NCBI GenBank assembly: GCA_016844515.1
Contig: JAERMP010000021.1
Span: 1-15,342 of the forward strand
DNA: 15,342 nt
Source of the DNA: Thermoleophilia bacterium
GTDB taxonomy: Bacteria > Actinomycetota > Thermoleophilia > Gaiellales > Gaiellaceae
Direction: 5' to 3'
In this document: piece after piece, positions 1 through 15,175 of the stretch
Numbering within the stretch: the stretch's first letter is position 1
Layout: the number at the start of each line of letters is the position of its first letter
Notes under the pieces: generated by a model
The model's input: only the letters and a program-made list of their open reading frames with translations
What the model was told of the DNA's origin: nothing
The model's database searches: none
Made by a program: the position numbers and the translations under genes

Positions 1-1
1 G

Positions 2-1526
<1,525 letters not shown>

Positions 1527-1568
1527 TCGCTCAAATCACGGAAGAGAGAGAGAGGTTCGAGGCTCTAG

Positions 1569-6137
<4,569 letters not shown>

Positions 6138-6146
6138 GTACGCCGC

Positions 6147-6207
6147 TGGGGTCAGGTCTTGCATTCCGACACAAGACGTCGGTGTCGGAATGCAAGACCT
6201 GACCCCA
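6147..6207. repeat. Perfect 26-bp inverted repeat (REP-like hairpin) after rpoC
   Basis: Arms at 6147-6172 and 6182-6207 are exact reverse complements around a 9-base loop (AAGACGTCG). The outer arm reads TGGGGTCAGGTCTTGCATT. It lies 9 bases after the rpoC stop and 31 bases before the next start codon. The length and perfection of the stem exceed a normal terminator, and the downstream sequence (CGTTTACGTCTTTCTG) is only mildly T-rich. I recall similar GGGGTCAGGTCTTGCA ends in REP-like repeats tied to IS200-type Y1 (RAYT) transposases, but no such transposase is in the window. It may also end rpoBC transcription. Confidence 0.8.
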
Positions 6208-6238
6208 CGTTTACGTCTTTCTGCTACCTCTGATACCC

Positions 6239-8026
6239 ATGTGCAGGGCTTTCATCACGGTCGCCGCCGCCGTTCTCGCTCTCCTTGCCTGGCCGTCGAC
6301 TGGCTCGGCTGCTCCGGCTGCCCTGTCCTGTGGCCTCCCGGAGTCGCAGCCGGTCTGGCTCGATTTCGCGGACTCGTCCGTCTCCTTCTGGCGCGAGCGC
6401 TTTGCCCGTCCGGGCGTCGTGGTTGCAACGGGCGGCCCCGAACTTGCGGCCGAAGCCCGGGCGGCTGGCGCCGCGACCGTCCACTGGGACATGTACCTCC
6501 GCAAGCGCGTCGGGACACCGTCGGATCCCGCCGACGCCGCCTTGATCGAGCAGCGGGCCGACTCGCTCTTCGACTACGCCGTCTCCGTGAGCGGATGCCA
6601 GCAGCCGTTGATCGCCCTCAACGAGCTCTGGGGAGCGTCGCTGCCGACTCCATTGACCCCGACGGCGGAGCGGTACCGTGCGAACGTTCTTCGCTTGGTG
6701 AGCCGCCTGGCGGCCCGGGGCGGCCGGCCTGCTCTCCTCGTTTCGAGCGATCCCTTCACCGGGGGCGACGCAGCGCCGTGGTGGAAGTCGATCGCGGCGG
6801 TATCCGACCTCGTCCTCGAGAACTACGCGAACGCGAACCTGATCTGGCGCGACGGCCCCGTCGACGGCTCTCGGCGTCTCCGCGTCCGCTATCGGCAGTC
6901 GGCTGCGCGACTCCTTGCGCTCGGGATTCCACCGTCGCGAATCGGGATCATGATCGGCTTTCAGACGGGACCTGGAACCGGCGGGCGCGAAGGACTCACC
7001 CCGCGCTCGCGCTGGTTCAGCGTCGCGAACTGGCAAGCGCTGGCTGTACGACAGGTCGCGCGCGAGCTTCGGCTCGCCCATCTCTGGTCGTGGGGCTGGG
7101 CGCAGCGCAACGAGCGTTCCAACGACCCGGACAAGACGTATGCCGCGTGCGTCTGGCTGTGGGCACGCGATCCGGGCCTCTGCGACGCTCCGGGCGTTCT
7201 CCGACGCGAGTTCGATGCCGACCGAAAGACCGGCCAGCTCGACCTCCCTTCGGGAACGCGCTGCATGTACGGCTCGAGCGCGCTCACCGCATCGAGCGTC
7301 GCAGCGCTCGCGAAGGTGACGAGAGATCGGGAGCTCGCCTTGACCGCGCTCGTCGTGCGGGCGATCGAGCGTGAGCGAGCGCGCGTCTCTCCGACGGATG
7401 CTCTCGCCGTCGAGGGCCGCATCGTGGGAGCTCGGTTCGGTGGAAGTGCGGCTGCGTATCGTTCGGCACTGGCCGAGGCCGGTGCGAGCCTCTCCGTCGC
7501 GCGTGGGATCATCGGCGACGAGCTCAGAGCCCGCGACGTGTTCGATCGTCTCGCGGTGTCGAGCCCGTCGGCAGGCGATATCGCACGCTTTCGAGCGACC
7601 TACGCCCCCGTCCTTGCGCGCCGGCTCGTCGTCTCGCCCGCACCCAGCTGGCTTCCTGACGGAAGCGGGCTCGCGCTCGCAACGTCTGCCCCCGAGAGCG
7701 TGTTCCGGCTCGCGACGGGCCAGCGGTTGACGGTACGCACAGCGGAGGGCGTGTTCACCGTCAAGGCGATCGACGACACGGCGGCTCTCGGCGCATACTC
7801 GCACGAGGCTGCCCGATCGGCGATCGTCGATGCATTGCGGAGCGAGCGCCGCGCCGATGCCTACGCCGCGTGGACCATTCGCATGCAGAAAGGTGCAGAG
7901 AGCCGCCTGGTCTGCGAGCGAGACCGGTTGCCGGAGCTCGGCGTGGTCACGCTGTCGACGTATGCGCCGTTTCTTTCGCTGCACGAAGCCGAAGCCGCGC
8001 GCTGGGCTTCGGCGCGCCGTCCCTAG
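6239..8026 (+). CDS. Secreted protein of unknown function: barrel-like N-terminal half plus SurA-like C-terminal half
   Basis: I do not recognise a named family for this 595-residue protein. Residues 1-25 form a Sec signal peptide (a hydrophobic run at 6-17, then STGSAAPAA), with no clear lipobox. Residues about 35-315 alternate strands and helices as a (beta/alpha) barrel would. They include ALNELWG (N128-E129), placed like the Asn-Glu pair of clan GH-A glycosidases, then LVLENYANAN, GIMIGFQTG and LWSWGWAQRN; the second acid expected near the end of strand 7 is not obvious. Residues about 350-470 (GGSAAAYRSALAEAGASL, IIGDELRARDVFDRL) resemble the helical SurA/parvulin N-terminal domain. The C-terminal part ends with a SurA-like helix at 525-550. 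ATG 6239 has no Shine-Dalgarno, so start and expression are uncertain. It converges on the diguanylate cyclase gene with a 33-base gap. The domain assignments are inference. Confidence 0.8.
   Translation: MCRAFITVAAAVLALLAWPSTGSAAPAALSCGLPESQPVWLDFADSSVSFWRERFARPGVVVATGGPELAAEARAAGAATVHWDMYLRKRVGTPSDPADAALIEQRADSLFDYAVSVSGCQQPLIALNELWGASLPTPLTPTAERYRANVLRLVSRLAARGGRPALLVSSDPFTGGDAAPWWKSIAAVSDLVLENYANANLIWRDGPVDGSRRLRVRYRQSAARLLALGIPPSRIGIMIGFQTGPGTGGREGLTPRSRWFSVANWQALAVRQVARELRLAHLWSWGWAQRNERSNDPDKTYAACVWLWARDPGLCDAPGVLRREFDADRKTGQLDLPSGTRCMYGSSALTASSVAALAKVTRDRELALTALVVRAIERERARVSPTDALAVEGRIVGARFGGSAAAYRSALAEAGASLSVARGIIGDELRARDVFDRLAVSSPSAGDIARFRATYAPVLARRLVVSPAPSWLPDGSGLALATSAPESVFRLATGQRLTVRTAEGVFTVKAIDDTAALGAYSHEAARSAIVDALRSERRADAYAAWTIRMQKGAESRLVCERDRLPELGVVTLSTYAPFLSLHEAEAARWASARRP
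7988..8013. terminator. Possible GC-rich hairpin between convergent genes
   Basis: A perfect 9-bp stem (GCCGAAGCC at 7988-7996, GGCTTCGGC at 8005-8013) surrounds an 8-base loop at the very end of the secreted-protein gene. It is close to the end of the opposite gene as well. There is no T-tract on either side, and alternating GCC/GAA codons can produce such repeats by chance, so a bidirectional terminator role is only a guess. Confidence 0.25.
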
Positions 8027-8059
8027 CCCGGTCGCCGATGACGGCCTCGGCCCGTGGGG

Positions 8060-9175
8060 CTACGGCCACTCGGCTTCGAGGCGATCCTTGCCGGCACGCT
8101 TCGCCCGGTTGACCGCAGCGGAAACGCGCGCGTCGAGAGACTCGACCGTCTCGTTCGGGCGCCACTCGACGAGCCCCGCCGAGAATGTCAGACGCCCGAC
8201 ATTCGAGAAGCCGGTCACGGCCGCCTCGTCGCGGAGACGAACGTAGAACAGACGTGCCTCGTCCCCCGTCGTCTCGGAAAGGAGGATCGCGAATTCCTCG
8301 CCGCCGCGACGACAGACCGTGTCCGTCGCGCGCGCGGCCCGCTCGAGCAGGTCGGCGAACTCCTGCAGCACGAGATCGCCGCCGGGGTAGTCGAAGCGGG
8401 AGTTGACCTCGGCGAAGTTGTCGAGGTCGAGCAGGAGGAGCGACAGCGGCCGACCGGTCCGTCGCGCGCGGGCGAGCTCTCGGTCCAGCTCTTCGTCGTA
8501 GCCGCGACGGTTGCGAACTCCCGTGAGCCCATCGGTGACGGCTCGAAGCTCGGCTTCGGCGAAGCGGCGCGCGTTGGCGATACCAGGGGCCGCATCGTCA
8601 GCGAGAGCTTGAAGTGCGCGTGCGTGCTCCGGCCGGAACGCCGCGGCTCCACGTGCGTATGCAGCAAGCGCTCCTGTCTCGACGCCGTCCTCGACGATCG
8701 GGACCACGAGCCCCGATCGATACGCCACCTCCTCTCCCTCGAGCGCGGGAGGGTAGGTCCAGTTGAGCGTCAACGCCCGGAACGGCCTCGAGTCGGGAGG
8801 GCCTAGGGTCGCTTCGAGCAGCGCGGCGCCGTCACCCGTCCCAAATGACGCGATAGCGGGCATGTCTGCCGGCCCACGGACACGTACTGTCGCGGCCTGC
8901 GCACCCGTTCGGGTTGCGGCCTCCTCCGCGAGCCGTTGGAGGAGCTCGCGCAGGTCCAGGGTAAGACCAAGGTCGCCGAGACCCCGCTCGCGCGCTTCGT
9001 CCGATCGCTCGACGGCACGCTGCAGATTCAGCGAAATCGCCTCCATGTGCAGGTCGAGCTGGCCGACGACGGTCTCGAACCGGCGCTGCGAGCGCGCGCT
9101 GGTGAAGCGGGCCAGAACGACCGCCACGACGAGCACTGCCGCGACCGCAGCCGCGGCGACTACCGCAGTCACCAT
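8060..9175 (-). CDS. Membrane-anchored GAF-GGDEF diguanylate cyclase
   Basis: Makes cyclic di-GMP from two GTP. From ATG at 9175 the protein has 371 residues. A single transmembrane helix spans 2-23 (hydrophobic Ala/Val run, then ARFTSARSQRRF). A helical linker follows, then a GAF-type sensor domain at about 74-205 and a GGDEF domain from DGLTGVRNRRG (215) to the end. The active-site signature is GGEEF at 291-295, and the metal site includes D250. The inhibitory I-site is intact: R282-A-T-D285, exactly five residues before GGEEF, so product feedback is expected. The usual N-D-x-x-G-H-x-x-G-D stretch reads NSRFDYPGGD, an unusual variant. ATG 9175 is chosen over TTG 9244 because AGGGGAG lies upstream (minus-strand 9195-9189) and the protein then begins at the membrane helix; the TTG has no ribosome site. 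It is transcribed divergently from rpsL. The ligand of the GAF domain is unknown. Confidence 0.93.
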   Translation of the reverse strand: MVTAVVAAAAVAAVLVVAVVLARFTSARSQRRFETVVGQLDLHMEAISLNLQRAVERSDEARERGLGDLGLTLDLRELLQRLAEEAATRTGAQAATVRVRGPADMPAIASFGTGDGAALLEATLGPPDSRPFRALTLNWTYPPALEGEEVAYRSGLVVPIVEDGVETGALAAYARGAAAFRPEHARALQALADDAAPGIANARRFAEAELRAVTDGLTGVRNRRGYDEELDRELARARRTGRPLSLLLLDLDNFAEVNSRFDYPGGDLVLQEFADLLERAARATDTVCRRGGEEFAILLSETTGDEARLFYVRLRDEAAVTGFSNVGRLTFSAGLVEWRPNETVESLDARVSAAVNRAKRAGKDRLEAEWP

Positions 9176-9188
9176 CTCAATCCAACCA

Positions 9189-9195
9189 CTCCCCT
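9189..9195 (-). promoter_or_regulatory. Ribosome binding site deciding the GGDEF gene start
   Basis: On the minus strand this reads AGGGGAG, 13 bases before ATG 9175. The spacing is somewhat long. It is still the only Shine-Dalgarno-like sequence near either candidate start, and it supports ATG 9175 over TTG 9244. Confidence 0.5.
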
Positions 9196-9233
9196 GGCGC
9201 TCACTGTATTCAGAGAGACGGCCGTTGGCTACG

Positions 9234-9256
9234 GCTGACCACAATGCCAGGTCAGC
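9234..9256. promoter_or_regulatory. Operator-like inverted repeat in the divergent region
   Basis: GCTGACC (9234-9240) and GGTCAGC (9250-9256) form a perfect 7-bp dyad with a 9-base spacer. It lies between the divergent GGDEF and rpsL genes, upstream of the putative rpsL promoter. Such a dyad could bind a dimeric regulator, but no second copy or known consensus supports this. Confidence 0.3.
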
Positions 9257-9289
9257 GGGGCTCTAACGCCCGCCCGGAACTGGCTTGTC

Positions 9290-9298
9290 TGCTACCAT
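9290..9298 (+). promoter_or_regulatory. Candidate extended -10 promoter for the rpsL cluster
   Basis: TGC followed by TACCAT (9293-9298) matches an extended -10 of the TANNNT type common in actinobacteria. No good -35 is seen at 16-18 bases upstream. It would give a leader of about 75 bases before rpsL. The rest of 9176-9380 contains the dyad at 9234-9256 and a small GGCGGG/CCCGCC hairpin at 9313-9332, with no gene. Confidence 0.35.
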
Positions 9299-9312
9299 CT
9301 CGCGGCCCGGAT

Positions 9313-9332
9313 GGCGGGTCTGCGTGCCCGCC
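9313..9332 (+). other. Small leader hairpin upstream of rpsL
   Basis: GGCGGG (9313-9318) pairs with CCCGCC (9327-9332) around an 8-base loop, followed by the pyrimidine-rich TTCCTATTCTGTCT. If transcription starts near 9305, this sits in the rpsL leader and could act as a weak attenuator. The stem is short, so a chance pairing is possible. Confidence 0.25.
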
Positions 9333-9380
9333 TTCCTATTCTGTCTGAGGAAAGCCTTCGACCTGTAGTAGGAGCAGCGC

Positions 9381-9749
9381 GTGCCCACAGTGAACCAACT
9401 CGTGCGCAAGGGGAGGAAGACCCCGAAGGGGAAGACCAAGACCCCGGCTCTCCGGGGGGCGCCGCAGAAGCGCGGCGTGTGCACGCGCGTCTACACAACC
9501 ACGCCGAAGAAGCCGAACTCGGCGCTCCGCAAGGTCGCGCGTGTTCGTCTGACGAACGGCGTTGAGGTCGGTGCCTACATCCCGGGCGAGGGTCATAATC
9601 TTCAGGAGCACTCGGTCGTGCTCGTACGCGGCGGCCGCGTCCGAGACCTCCCGGGTTTCCGCTACAAGGTCATTCGGGGTGGGCTCGACTCGGCCGGCGT
9701 CTCGGAGCGCCGCCAGGCTCGCTCGAAGTACGGGGCGAAGAAGGCGTAG
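9381..9749 (+). CDS. rpsL: 30S ribosomal protein S12
   Basis: S12 lies at the decoding centre of the small ribosomal subunit and controls translational accuracy. The 122-residue protein starts [13 protein letters not shown] and contains [13 protein letters not shown] (K43) and [10 protein letters not shown]. Start GTG 9381 is set by AGGAG at 9370-9374 with 6-base spacing and by the conserved N-terminus. Position 88 is Arg (codon CGA) where most bacteria have Lys; K88R in mycobacteria and K87R in E. coli give streptomycin resistance. Asp89 is the residue that RimO methylthiolates in other species. This is the first gene of the str cluster, and rpsG follows after 7 bases. Confidence 0.98.
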   Translation: MPTVNQLVRKGRKTPKGKTKTPALRGAPQKRGVCTRVYTTTPKKPNSALRKVARVRLTNGVEVGAYIPGEGHNLQEHSVVLVRGGRVRDLPGFRYKVIRGGLDSAGVSERRQARSKYGAKKA

Positions 9750-9756
9750 GGACGAG

Positions 9757-10227
9757 TTGACGCGCCGCGCCGAGATCCAGCCCCGCCAGCTCGAGCCCGA
9801 TGCCGTTCACGGCTCGGTTCTCGTCACACAGGTAATCAATCGGCTGATGCTCGACGGCAAGAAGTCCCTCTCGGAGCAGATCGTGTACGACGCTCTTGCG
9901 ATCGCCTCGGAAAAGACCGGCAAGCCGCAGCTCGAGGTGCTCGAGCAGGCCGTCAAGAGCGTGACGCCGGTGCTCGAGGTTCGATCGCGCCGAGTAGGCG
10001 GTGCGAACTACCAGGTCCCCGTCGAGGTGCCACAGCGCCGCGCGCGGACTCTCGCGCTCCGCTGGCTCGTGCAGAACGCCCGCGATCGGCGCGAGAAGGG
10101 CATGCCGGAGAAGCTGGCCGGCGAGCTCATGGATGCGCTGAATCAGCAGGGTGGCGCCTACAAGAAGAAGGACGACATCTACCGGATGGCGCAGGCCAAC
10201 AAGGCCTTCGCGCACTACCGCTGGTAG
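9757..10227 (+). CDS. rpsG: 30S ribosomal protein S7
   Basis: S7 is a primary binder of the 16S rRNA 3' domain and starts assembly of the 30S head. Starting at TTG 9757 gives 156 residues, the usual S7 length, beginning (M)[10 protein letters not shown]. It contains [34 protein letters not shown], the [20 protein letters not shown] helix and the typical AHYRW end. AGGGA at 9748-9752 precedes the TTG by 4 bases, and no ATG or GTG lies nearby in frame. The open frame extends further upstream, but that part overlaps rpsL and has no S7 similarity. fusA follows after 8 bases. Confidence 0.97.
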   Translation: MTRRAEIQPRQLEPDAVHGSVLVTQVINRLMLDGKKSLSEQIVYDALAIASEKTGKPQLEVLEQAVKSVTPVLEVRSRRVGGANYQVPVEVPQRRARTLALRWLVQNARDRREKGMPEKLAGELMDALNQQGGAYKKKDDIYRMAQANKAFAHYRW

Positions 10228-10235
10228 CCGCTGAG

Positions 10236-12326
10236 ATGTCTGCCGTAGCGACACCGGTCGGGCTGGACCGCGTCCGGAACATCGGGATCATGGCCCACAT
10301 CGACGCGGGCAAGACCACGACGACCGAGCGGATCCTCTACTACACCGGTCGCACCCACAAGATGGGCGAGGTGCACGAGGGCGCGGCGACGATGGACTGG
10401 ATGGCGCAGGAGCAGGAGCGCGGCATCACCATTACGTCGGCGGCGACGACCGCGGAGTGGCGCGATCATCGCATCAACATTATCGATACGCCCGGGCACG
10501 TGGACTTTACGGTCGAGGTCGAGCGAAGCCTCCGAGTTCTCGACGGTGCGGTTGCGGTCTTCGACTCCGTCGCGGGCGTTCAGCCGCAGTCCGAGACCGT
10601 CTGGCGCCAGGCCGACCGTTACAGCGTGCCGCGCATCGCGTTCATCAACAAGATGGACCGGACCGGCGCCGACTTCGATGCGTCCGTCCAGTCGATGCGC
10701 GACCGCCTCGGCGCGAAACCGGTGCCGATCCATCTACCGATCGGCAACGAGGAGACATTCGCCGGAATCGTCGACCTCGTCGACATGAAGGCGATCACCT
10801 ACACGAACGCGCTCGGAACGGACATCGTCGTGGACGACATCCCGGCTGACCTCGCCGCCGCCGCCAAGGCGGGTCACCATCTGGTCATCGACGGAGTCGC
10901 AGAGTTCGACGACGAGCTCATGGAGACGTACCTCGAAGACGAGAGCGCAGTCACGCCCGAGATGATCCGGCGCGCGCTACGGAAGGGGACGCTCGCGGGG
11001 ACGATCACCCCTGTTCTCGCCGGCTCGGCGTTCAAGAACAAGGGCGTGCAGCCGCTTCTCGACGCGATCGTCGATTACCTGCCGAGCCCACTGGACGTCC
11101 CACCCGTCGTGGGTCTCGATCCGAAGAAGGACGAAGAGGCGACCCGGGCGGCTGACCTCGACGCCCCGTTTGCGGCGCTGGCGTTCAAGGTGATGACAGA
11201 CCCGTTCGTCGGCAAGCTGACGTATTTCCGCGTCTACTCCGGCCAGGTCAGCGCGGGAGACCGCGTCCTCAACACGACCAATGGCAAGACCGAGCGAATC
11301 GGGCGCATCCTGCAGATGCACGCCAACCACCGTGAGGAGCGCGACGAGATCGGTGCCGGCGAGATCGCCGCTGCAGTCGGCCTCAAGTTCACGACGACGG
11401 GCGACACGATCGCCGTCGACTCCGCTCCGATCGTGCTCGAGAGGATGTCGTTCCCCGACCCGGTGATCTCGGTCGCGATCGAGCCGAAGACCAAGGCCGA
11501 TCAGGACAAGCTCAGCCAGGCACTGCAGCGGCTCGCCGAGGAGGACCCGACCTTCCGCGTCTCGAGCGACGAGGAGACGGGGCAGACGCTCATCGCCGGG
11601 ATGGGCGAGCTGCACCTGGAAATCATCGTCGACCGCCTTCTTCGGGAGTTCCGCGTCGAAGGCAACGTCGGACGGCCGCAGGTCGCGTACCGCGAGACCA
11701 TCACGAAGCCGGCCGAGAAGATCCGGGGCCGATTCGTGCGTCAGACCGGCGGTTCGGGTCAGTACGGCGATGTCCTCATCCACCTCTACCCGAATCCGGG
11801 CGAGGGCTATGAGTTCGTCGATCGGATCGTCGGCGGGAAGATCCCGAAGGAGTACATCCCGGCGGTCGACCACGGGATCAAGGAGGCAATGAGTTCGGGT
11901 GTCCTTGCCGGGTACCCGGTCGTCGACGTCAAGGTCGAGCTCGTCGACGGCTCCTACCACGAGGTCGACTCGAGCGAGCGAGCTTTCAAGATCGCGGGCT
12001 CGATGGCCTTCAAGGAGGGCATGAAACGCGCGAGGCCGAAGTTGCTCGAGCCGGTGATGGCCGTCGAGGTCGTCACACCCGACGAGTACCTCGGCGACGT
12101 CATTGGTAACCTGAGTGGCCGTCGTGGCCGGGTCGAGCAACTCGAGCCGGTCGGTGGGTCGCAGTCGATCCGAGCGAGCGTTCCGCTTGCGGAGATGTTC
12201 GGCTACGCGACCGACCTGCGCTCGATGAGCCAGGGCCGTGCGACGTTCACGATGCAGTTCGATCGCTACGAGGAAGTTCCGACCACGATCGCCGAGGCGC
12301 TCGTAGCCGGCGACAAGACAGCGTAA
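10236..12326 (+). CDS. fusA: Elongation factor G
   Basis: GTPase that drives ribosomal translocation and, with RRF, ribosome recycling. It has 696 residues, normal for EF-G. The G domain has the P-loop AHIDAGKT (20-27), switch I ERGITI (61-66), DTPGH (84-88, with the catalytic His88) and NKMD (138-141). Domain II begins around [20 protein letters not shown]. Domains III-V include [14 protein letters not shown], the domain IV segment [12 protein letters not shown] and the C-terminal [23 protein letters not shown] 10236 has only a weak GAG upstream, so translation is probably coupled to rpsG, 8 bases before. tuf follows after 35 bases. Confidence 0.98.
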   Translation: MSAVATPVGLDRVRNIGIMAHIDAGKTTTTERILYYTGRTHKMGEVHEGAATMDWMAQEQERGITITSAATTAEWRDHRINIIDTPGHVDFTVEVERSLRVLDGAVAVFDSVAGVQPQSETVWRQADRYSVPRIAFINKMDRTGADFDASVQSMRDRLGAKPVPIHLPIGNEETFAGIVDLVDMKAITYTNALGTDIVVDDIPADLAAAAKAGHHLVIDGVAEFDDELMETYLEDESAVTPEMIRRALRKGTLAGTITPVLAGSAFKNKGVQPLLDAIVDYLPSPLDVPPVVGLDPKKDEEATRAADLDAPFAALAFKVMTDPFVGKLTYFRVYSGQVSAGDRVLNTTNGKTERIGRILQMHANHREERDEIGAGEIAAAVGLKFTTTGDTIAVDSAPIVLERMSFPDPVISVAIEPKTKADQDKLSQALQRLAEEDPTFRVSSDEETGQTLIAGMGELHLEIIVDRLLREFRVEGNVGRPQVAYRETITKPAEKIRGRFVRQTGGSGQYGDVLIHLYPNPGEGYEFVDRIVGGKIPKEYIPAVDHGIKEAMSSGVLAGYPVVDVKVELVDGSYHEVDSSERAFKIAGSMAFKEGMKRARPKLLEPVMAVEVVTPDEYLGDVIGNLSGRRGRVEQLEPVGGSQSIRASVPLAEMFGYATDLRSMSQGRATFTMQFDRYEEVPTTIAEALVAGDKTA

Positions 12327-12361
12327 ATCGAGAGACGACGAGCCCGGAGGGATAGGAACAG

Positions 12362-13550
<1,189 letters not shown>

Positions 13551-13552
<2 letters not shown>

Positions 13553-13572
13553 GGGCGAGGCGACTCGCCCCT
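13551..13572 (+). terminator. Hairpin with GCGA (GNRA) loop after tuf
   Basis: A perfect 9-bp stem, AGGGGCGAG (13551-13559) with CTCGCCCCT (13564-13572), is closed by the very stable tetraloop GCGA. It overlaps the last two bases of the tuf stop. Pyrimidine-rich CCTCTTCC follows, without a true T-run. It may end or attenuate str transcription before the S10 genes, or protect the tuf mRNA 3' end. Confidence 0.55.
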
Positions 13573-13590
13573 CCTCTTCCGATACAGCAC

Positions 13591-13899
13591 ATGGCGCAAC
13601 AGAAGATCCGCATCCGACTCAAGGGCTACGACCACCAACAGGTGGACCGCTCGGCATCCCAGATCGTGGAGACGGCCCAGCGCACCGGTGCGACCATCAC
13701 GGGACCGGTTCCGCTGCCGACCGAGAAGAACGTCTACTGCGTGATCCGCAGCCCATTCAAGGACAAGGACTCCCGCGAGCACTTCGAGGTGCGCACGCAC
13801 AAGCGTCTGATCGACATCCACAGCCCCACCCCGAAGACGGTCGACTCGCTCATGCGGCTCGATCTGCCTGCAGGCGTGGATATCGAGATCAAGCTGTAG
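13591..13899 (+). CDS. rpsJ: 30S ribosomal protein S10 (NusE)
   Basis: S10 sits in the 30S head and, as NusE, also joins antitermination complexes with NusB and links RNA polymerase to the ribosome through NusG. At 102 residues it has the family length. Recognisable stretches include [52 protein letters not shown] and the C-terminal [18 protein letters not shown] 13591 is fixed by the normal N-terminus, yet no Shine-Dalgarno precedes it; the upstream CCCCTCCTCTTCC actually resembles the anti-Shine-Dalgarno. It lies 18 bases after the hairpin that follows tuf and leads the S10 group. Confidence 0.98.
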   Translation: MAQQKIRIRLKGYDHQQVDRSASQIVETAQRTGATITGPVPLPTEKNVYCVIRSPFKDKDSREHFEVRTHKRLIDIHSPTPKTVDSLMRLDLPAGVDIEIKL

Positions 13900-13913
13900 G
13901 TGGCAGCGCGGCG

Positions 13914-14528
13914 ATGAAGGGCATCCTCGGCAAGAAGCTCGGTATGAGCCAGGTCTTCGACCCGGACTCGGGCGTGATGACCGCGGTTACCGTGATCGAG
14001 GCGGGCCCGTGCCCGGTCGTGCAGGTCAAGACGACCGACGCCGACGGGTACGACGCGGTGCAGCTCGCATTCGAGGCGGTTGCCGAACGCAAGCTCTCTA
14101 AAGCCGAGATCGGGCACCTCAAGAAGGCCGGGTTCGGCCCGCACCGCCACATCGTCGAGCTGCGGGGGGAGAGTGGCCTCGCGGTTGGCGAGACGGTCAC
14201 GGTCGAGGCGTTCGAGCCCGGCGACGAGATCAAGGTTTCGGGCGTCTCCATCGGCAAGGGTTTCCAGGGCACCATCAAGCGCCACGGGTTCACCCGCGGT
14301 CCGGTATCCCACGGCTCGCACAACGTCCGCAAGCCGGGCTCGATCGGGGCGTCTGCGTATCCGTCGCGCGTCTTCAAGGGGATGAAGATGTCCGGCCGCA
14401 TGGGTGGCACGCGCGTCACGCAGCCGGGGCTCGTCGTGCACGAGGTGGATCTCGAACGCAACCTCCTCCTCGTCCGGGGCTCGGTCCCTGGTGCAGCCAG
14501 CGGTCTCGTGGAGATCCGGAGCGCCTGA
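13914..14528 (+). CDS. rplC: 50S ribosomal protein L3
   Basis: L3 is an early 23S rRNA binder whose long extension reaches toward the peptidyl transferase centre. The protein has 204 residues, normal for L3, and begins [20 protein letters not shown]. The conserved central block [17 protein letters not shown] and the extension ([18 protein letters not shown], then [15 protein letters not shown]) are present. ATG 13914 is preceded by AGGTGG at about 13898-13903. The open frame continues upstream but has no L3 similarity there. Its TGA shares one base with the rplD ATG. Confidence 0.98.
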   Translation: MKGILGKKLGMSQVFDPDSGVMTAVTVIEAGPCPVVQVKTTDADGYDAVQLAFEAVAERKLSKAEIGHLKKAGFGPHRHIVELRGESGLAVGETVTVEAFEPGDEIKVSGVSIGKGFQGTIKRHGFTRGPVSHGSHNVRKPGSIGASAYPSRVFKGMKMSGRMGGTRVTQPGLVVHEVDLERNLLLVRGSVPGAASGLVEIRSA

Positions 14529-15175
14529 TGGCTTCGTCTCCCAAGGCGCCCGTGCTCGGTAGCGCGAAACAGCAGGAGGTCTCGCTCGAGGCATCCGTCT
14601 TCGCAGTCGACGTCAAGCCGCATCTTTTCCACGAGACGGTCCGAGCCGAGCTGAACGCGGCACGCGCCGGAACGCGCGGCGCGAAGACCCGGGGCATGGT
14701 CGCTGGCGGCCGGTCCAAGCCGTGGCGCCAGAAGGGCACCGGGCGCGCCCGCGCAGGGACGACCAGGGCGCCGCATTGGACGGGCGGAGGAGTCGCGTTC
14801 GCGCCGGGAATGCGCAACTTCGAGGTCAAGATCAACCGCAAGGTACGACGCGCGGCACTGCGCGGCGCTCTGAGCGATCACGCCACCAAGGGTACGCTCG
14901 CGATTCTCGACGGCTCCGGATTCGATGAGCCGTCAACGCGGAAGGCCGCCGACCTGCTCGCCGGCTGGGGCGATCGCCCGACGCTCGTCGTCCTCACCGA
15001 GGACGAAGACGTTCTCGTCAAGTCGTTCCGCAACCTCGAGAAGGTCCTCGTGACCGCTCCGAGCGAGCTCGAAGTGGCCGCCCTCCTGTGGGCGCGCTCG
15101 TTGGTCGTCAGCGAAGCGGCTCTGCCGCTCGTCCTGGCGCGCGCCGGTGCGGCCGTGGAGGAGGCGGCACAGTGA
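14528..15175 (+). CDS. rplD: 50S ribosomal protein L4
   Basis: L4 binds 23S rRNA and sends a loop into the peptide exit tunnel; in E. coli it also represses its own S10 operon. The protein has 215 residues. The tunnel loop spans about residues 50-90 ([20 protein letters not shown], then [16 protein letters not shown]), with the macrolide-contact region intact in outline. The C-terminal globular part continues through [17 protein letters not shown] and [22 protein letters not shown] 14528 overlaps the rplC stop as TGATG, and CGGAG at 14517-14521 serves as ribosome site. Its own stop overlaps the rplW start. Confidence 0.97.
   Translation: MASSPKAPVLGSAKQQEVSLEASVFAVDVKPHLFHETVRAELNAARAGTRGAKTRGMVAGGRSKPWRQKGTGRARAGTTRAPHWTGGGVAFAPGMRNFEVKINRKVRRAALRGALSDHATKGTLAILDGSGFDEPSTRKAADLLAGWGDRPTLVVLTEDEDVLVKSFRNLEKVLVTAPSELEVAALLWARSLVVSEAALPLVLARAGAAVEEAAQ
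15157..15164 (+). promoter_or_regulatory. Ribosome binding site of rplW inside rplD
   Basis: GGAGGAGG lies 7 bases before GTG 15172. It supports that GTG as the true start although it overlaps the rplD stop. Confidence 0.75.

Noticed and set aside
9176..9244. Longer GGDEF protein starting at TTG 9244
   Set aside because: No ribosome site precedes the TTG, and the extra 23 residues look non-native; ATG 9175 has AGGGGAG upstream and begins at the membrane helix.
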